Origin: Candidatus Kapaibacterium sp.
Lineage (GTDB): Bacteria; Bacteroidota; Ignavibacteria; Kapaibacteriales; UBA2268
Direction: 5' to 3'
NCBI GenBank assembly: GCA_938038165.1
Contig: CALHRB010000318.1
Coordinates: 1-9,841, forward strand
DNA: 9,841 nt
Shown: positions 6,984-9,841 of the stretch, one piece after another
Position numbering within the stretch: the first letter of the stretch is position 1
Layout of the letters: each line of letters begins with the position of its first letter
Notes under the pieces: generated by a model
The model's database searches: none
What the model was told of the DNA's origin: nothing
The model's input: the letters and a program-made list of their open reading frames with translations, nothing else
Translations under genes and position numbers: made by a program

Positions 6984-8078
6984 ATGACTGATAACATAAC
7001 TAAAATATTGGAAAAGAAAGAGTTTACAAGGTCTGACCTCGTTATTCTTTTGAACGAAAATTCACCTGATGGAATTGAAAAAATCCGTTCCAAAGCCTAT
7101 TCAATAATGAAAGAAAATATTGGCGAGGAAGTCTTTCTTAGGGGATTAATTGAATTTTCTAACGTTTGCCATAATGACTGTTACTATTGTGGCATTAGAA
7201 AGAGCAACAAGAACATAAAAAGATATACATTAGAAGATAAAGAAATTATAGAGTCTGCTCTTTGGTGTGCTGAACAGGGTTATGGATCACTTGTTTTGCA
7301 GTCTGGCGAAAGGCAGGACAAAGCTTTTATTGATTTAGTAGTCAATCTTGTTAAAAAAATAAAAAAAGAGACTCGCTCCGATAAACTTCCCGATGGATTA
7401 GGAATTACTTTATGTGTAGGAGAGCAATCAAAAGATATTTACAAACAATTTTTCGATGCAGGTGCCCACAGATATTTACTAAGAATCGAAACAAGCAACC
7501 CCGAGCTTTATAAAAATTTACATCCTGATTTACAGTCTTTTCATAACAGAGTTAAATGCCTTGATTATCTGAAGGAAGTTGGTTTTCAAGTTGGAACCGG
7601 CGTTATGATTGGATTGCCACACCAAACAACTGAAGACCTTGCTGATGATATCCTTTTTTTCAAAAATTATGACATTGATATGATTGGGATGGGACCTTTC
7701 ATCGTTCATAAAGATACTCCGCTTAATTATCTTTTTGATGTGTATTTAAAAAAGAAAAGATATATTTATGAGTTATCTCTCAAAATGATTGCTATAACAA
7801 GAATTTTTTTGAAGGATGTCAACATTGCTTCAACAACAGCACTTCAGGCAATGTATCCCATGGGACGTGAAGCAGGTTTAATGTTTGGTGCTAATGTCAT
7901 TATGCCTCTATTAACACCTAACAAGGTAAGAAAAGAATACCAACTCTATGATGGAAAACCCTGCATAGACGAATTTTCCAATGATTGCTTCGATTGTATT
8001 CAACTTAGGATTGAATCAACTGGCAGAAGCGTGGCTTTTAATGTTTATGGCGATTCAAAACATTTTACACATAAATAA
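6984..8078 (+). CDS. hydE: [FeFe] hydrogenase maturation radical SAM protein HydE
   Basis: This 364-residue radical-SAM enzyme is one of three maturases (with HydF and HydG) that build the diiron H-cluster; HydE acts on the Fe(CO)2(CN)-cysteine synthon made by HydG. The SAM-cluster motif C62-x3-C66-x2-C69 (in 'CHNDCYYCGIR') lies nearly where it does in Thermotoga maritima HydE. Family blocks 'GLIEFSNVC', 'LVLQSGE', 'AGAHRYLLRIETS', 'GVMIGLPHQT' and 'IGMGPFIVHKDTPL' follow in order. A second cysteine set, C327-x7-C335-x2-C338, matches the accessory Fe-S cluster spacing of the Thermotoga enzyme. The ATG at 6984 is preferred over an in-frame TTG at 6978; neither has a clear Shine-Dalgarno sequence. 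A relative such as PylB is less likely given these blocks. No HydF, HydG or hydrogenase gene is adjacent within the window. Confidence 0.92.
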   Translation: MTDNITKILEKKEFTRSDLVILLNENSPDGIEKIRSKAYSIMKENIGEEVFLRGLIEFSNVCHNDCYYCGIRKSNKNIKRYTLEDKEIIESALWCAEQGYGSLVLQSGERQDKAFIDLVVNLVKKIKKETRSDKLPDGLGITLCVGEQSKDIYKQFFDAGAHRYLLRIETSNPELYKNLHPDLQSFHNRVKCLDYLKEVGFQVGTGVMIGLPHQTTEDLADDILFFKNYDIDMIGMGPFIVHKDTPLNYLFDVYLKKKRYIYELSLKMIAITRIFLKDVNIASTTALQAMYPMGREAGLMFGANVIMPLLTPNKVRKEYQLYDGKPCIDEFSNDCFDCIQLRIESTGRSVAFNVYGDSKHFTHK

Positions 8079-8144
8079 ATCAAAAAATTCTTCATTCCTA
8101 TTTTTTCATTATTTTTGATTCTTTAAAATTTACCTTTTTATTTG

Positions 8145-9119
8145 ATGAGTACAATAGTAATATCAGAATACACGGAAAAAGACCGTGCAGAATGGGACAC
8201 TTTCGTTTTGAATTCAAACAACGGAACAATCTTTCAACTTCAGGACTTTCTTGATTATCATCCAAAAGGTAAATTTAATTTCTACCACCTAATGTTCCAT
8301 AAAGATAATGAATTAGTAGCTGTTCTTCCTGGTGGTTTAACCTCTAACGAATCTGTTTTCTGGTCGCCTGTTGGTGCAAGCTACGGCTCATTTGTAACAA
8401 ATGACATTCATTTTAATTTAGCTCTCGATATTGTTGACTCATTTATGGAATTTTGTAGAAAGAAAAATCTAAGTGATGTTTATTTAATACCTCCACCAAT
8501 TGTTTACTCCCAGAAAATTTCACAGCATATTGAATATGCAATGTTATACAGAAAATTTGATTTTGAACTGCACTATATATCTCATGCTATTGATCTTAGA
8601 GCTTCAACAGATATACTTGCGGACTGTGACAAAACATCAAGAAAAACCATTCATAAAATTCTCAGAGAAAAAAAATTATCAATCAGAGAAAGTGATGATT
8701 TTGTGAACTTCAATAAAATCTTGATTGAAAATAAAGCCCGACATAATGTAAAACCTACACATACATTGGAAGATATGCTACGACTGAAGGAATTGCTTCC
8801 AGAGAAGATAAAACTTCAGATGGTTTATTATGAAGAAAAACCTATTGCAGGCTCTTTATTGTTCATTTGCAACAGTAAAGTTGTTCTTTGCTTTTACAAT
8901 ATGCTCCTTTACGAATATGAACATTTAAAGCCAATTTATTTGATTATGTATGAAACAATGAGATGGGCTAAAGAAAACGGATTTGACTGGGTTGATATTG
9001 GCGTCTCTCAGGATACATCTGCCGAAGACCCTATGACTCCCCAGCTTGGCTTAATAGCTTTCAAGGAAAGATTCAATGCAAGAGGAATTTTAAGAAGCAC
9101 TTATCACTATAAATTCTGA
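8145..9119 (+). CDS. FemAB/GNAT-type acyltransferase-like protein
   Basis: This 324-residue soluble protein shows the double-GNAT layout of FemAB-like and BioF2-like (PF13480-type) proteins. The N-terminal half has 'TIFQLQDFLDYHP' and 'VAVLPGGLTSNESVFWSPVG'. The second half has a 'KTSRKTIHKILREKKLSIRE' segment, then 'KPIAGSLLFICNSKVVLCFY' and 'HLKPIYLIMYETMRWAKENG', and ends with 'DWVDIGVSQDTS...GLIAFKERFNARG'. Classical FemAB members transfer amino acids to lipid II. Relatives in polysaccharide gene clusters are thought to acylate or aminoacylate sugars, and the glycosyltransferase downstream favours that second role. The exact substrate cannot be read from the sequence. ATG at 8145 is chosen over the adjacent TTG at 8142; no Shine-Dalgarno sequence is visible. 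The 66 nt before it hold only AT-rich DNA. Confidence 0.8.
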   Translation: MSTIVISEYTEKDRAEWDTFVLNSNNGTIFQLQDFLDYHPKGKFNFYHLMFHKDNELVAVLPGGLTSNESVFWSPVGASYGSFVTNDIHFNLALDIVDSFMEFCRKKNLSDVYLIPPPIVYSQKISQHIEYAMLYRKFDFELHYISHAIDLRASTDILADCDKTSRKTIHKILREKKLSIRESDDFVNFNKILIENKARHNVKPTHTLEDMLRLKELLPEKIKLQMVYYEEKPIAGSLLFICNSKVVLCFYNMLLYEYEHLKPIYLIMYETMRWAKENGFDWVDIGVSQDTSAEDPMTPQLGLIAFKERFNARGILRSTYHYKF

Positions 9120-9129
9120 TGTTTTTTCT

Positions 9130-9135
9130 GAGGGG
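9130..9135 (+). promoter_or_regulatory. Shine-Dalgarno-like GAGGGG before the glycosyltransferase
   Basis: GAGGGG lies 11 nt after the FemAB-like stop codon and 6 nt before an in-frame ATT (9142). It stands out in a window with few clear ribosome-binding sites. The spacing points to initiation at or next to ATT 9142, although no ATG, GTG or TTG exists there in frame. Confidence 0.45.
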
Positions 9136-9141
9136 TAAATC

Positions 9142-9841
9142 ATTAAAGAAATAGCAGATAAATACCAAATTTGCCTGATTAGTTTCTCTAACGCCTCTAA
9201 TGATGCACGTGCATTAAATCTGGCGAAAGTTATTGCTGCAGAAAAACCAGTTTGTCTCCTCTATCCGGTTTTTGAGACACAAGCCAATTATTTTATTGAT
9301 ATGATTGAATTTATACCGGTAAAAATCACTAAAAGCAAAAGAGTTTTCCTGAGATGGTATTCTTTCTGCAAAAAAGTCGGTCAAATGCTAAAGCATTCAA
9401 ACATTTCTTTTTTGTTCGCTATGGATTTATATTCCCTGCTACCATCATCACAAAAAAAGAAAAAAACTCAATATAAATTATTTTATGATTCACGTGAGAT
9501 ATATTCAGCACTTGGCACCTTATATAAAAATCCTTTAAAGCAAATCATTCTTTCTATAATCGAAAGGTTTCTTGTTAATAGTGTTGATGAGTTTATTGTC
9601 TCGGGACCTTTGGATGCTGAATTCCTTGCAAAACACTTCAAAACCAAAAAACCTTTCAATATTGTTTTGAATGTTCCTTTTTATCGAAAAATCGGAAAAT
9701 CAAATAAGATTAGAGATGAATTGAATCTTGCCAATGACGTAAACATAATTATTTATCAAGGAATGATATTCGAAGGCAGAGGTATTAGAAAAATCATTGA
9801 ATCACTTCAATTTCTCGAGAAAACTGTTTTTTGCATCTTTG
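9142..9841 (+). CDS. GT4-type glycosyltransferase, 3'-truncated, unusual start
   Basis: The frame is open from 9139 (after an in-frame TAA at 9136) to the window end, giving about 233 residues of a GT-B-fold glycosyltransferase. Its N-terminal Rossmann half begins 'YQICLISFSNASNDARALNL', matching the first strand and the 'DaRvlN' pattern of family 4 enzymes. Later come 'KLFYDSREIYSALGTLYKNP', 'VDEFIVSGPLDAEFL' and the linker into the C-terminal domain, 'IIIYQGMIFEGRGIRKIIES'. The donor-binding E-x7-E region lies beyond the window. The first in-frame ATG is at 9301, which would delete the conserved first strand. Real initiation is therefore probably at ATT 9142 (or ATC 9139), or else the ATG at 9119 followed by a one-base frame change. 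It is probably co-transcribed with the FemAB-like gene, in surface-polysaccharide synthesis. Confidence 0.8.
   Translation, partial: MKEIADKYQICLISFSNASNDARALNLAKVIAAEKPVCLLYPVFETQANYFIDMIEFIPVKITKSKRVFLRWYSFCKKVGQMLKHSNISFLFAMDLYSLLPSSQKKKKTQYKLFYDSREIYSALGTLYKNPLKQIILSIIERFLVNSVDEFIVSGPLDAEFLAKHFKTKKPFNIVLNVPFYRKIGKSNKIRDELNLANDVNIIIYQGMIFEGRGIRKIIESLQFLEKTVFCIF

Noticed and set aside
6984..8078. Biotin synthase (BioB) or PylB as the identity of the radical SAM gene
   Set aside because: All share the CxxxCxxC fold, but the blocks 'LVLQSGE', 'HRYLLRIETS' and 'GMGPFIVHKDTPL' and the C-terminal C-x7-C-x2-C fit HydE best.
8078..8120. Inverted repeat AATCAAAAA / TTTTTGATT after hydE as a terminator
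   Set aside because: The 9-bp stem (8078-8086 with 8112-8120) is almost all A-T with a 25-nt loop, and no U-tract follows directly. It is too weak to call an intrinsic terminator.
8500..8706. 68-codon plus-strand frame inside the FemAB-like gene
   Set aside because: It is fully contained in a family-recognisable gene in another frame, with no domain or start signal of its own.
1..9841. CRISPR array, tRNA/rRNA genes, insertion sequences, phage or defence genes
   Set aside because: No direct-repeat/spacer pattern, tRNA cloverleaf, transposase-like protein or terminal inverted repeats were seen. Almost all the sequence is accounted for by the seven genes listed.

Overview
The window is AT-rich and densely coding, and it most likely comes from a member of the Bacteroidota/Ignavibacteriota/Kapabacteria side of the FCB group. 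Two large secreted proteins end in the C-terminal sorting domain of the type IX secretion system (T9SS), which is essentially confined to that group. One of them carries a fibronectin-III-like domain opening with an 'ISPADNSTNLGLRPTFTW' type sequence, a style I associate with Ignavibacteria. Several genes lack a clear Shine-Dalgarno sequence, as is common in this group. The phylum call is an inference from gene style, not from a marker gene.

Layout. Positions 1-1996 (+) hold the 3' part of a secreted T9SS cargo protein with a gingipain-like (peptidase C25) core whose expected catalytic residues appear to be replaced. Positions 2132-5740 (+) hold a second T9SS cargo, an M6-family (immune inhibitor A type) zinc metalloprotease. 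It has a long stalk of Ig/FN3-like modules, including four very regular repeats of about 84 residues, each with a cysteine pair. Its stop codon overlaps the stop codon of a convergent two-gene unit on the minus strand: a gamma-carbonic-anhydrase-type hexapeptide protein (6931-6389) followed 7 nt later by pdxH (6381-5737). A short AT-only divergent region (6932-6983) separates that unit from hydE (6984-8078, +), the radical-SAM maturase of [FeFe] hydrogenase. A FemAB/GNAT-type acyltransferase-like gene (8145-9119, +) and the 5' part of a GT4-type glycosyltransferase (about 9142 to the window end, +) follow. These last two look like the start of a surface-polysaccharide locus.

How the genes work together. 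The first two genes are both secreted by the same machinery and may be co-exported surface or extracellular factors. The carbonic anhydrase-like gene and pdxH are probably one transcript and look like housekeeping metabolism. HydE stands alone here: HydF, HydG and hydrogenase structural genes are not in the window. The FemAB-like protein and the glycosyltransferase are plausibly co-transcribed.

I found no rRNA, tRNA, CRISPR array, insertion sequence or phage gene. I did not find a clearly novel multi-gene system. The points most worth a second look are the apparently dyad-less gingipain-like protein, the unusual start of the glycosyltransferase, the regular Cys-paired repeats of the metalloprotease, and hydE apart from its partners.
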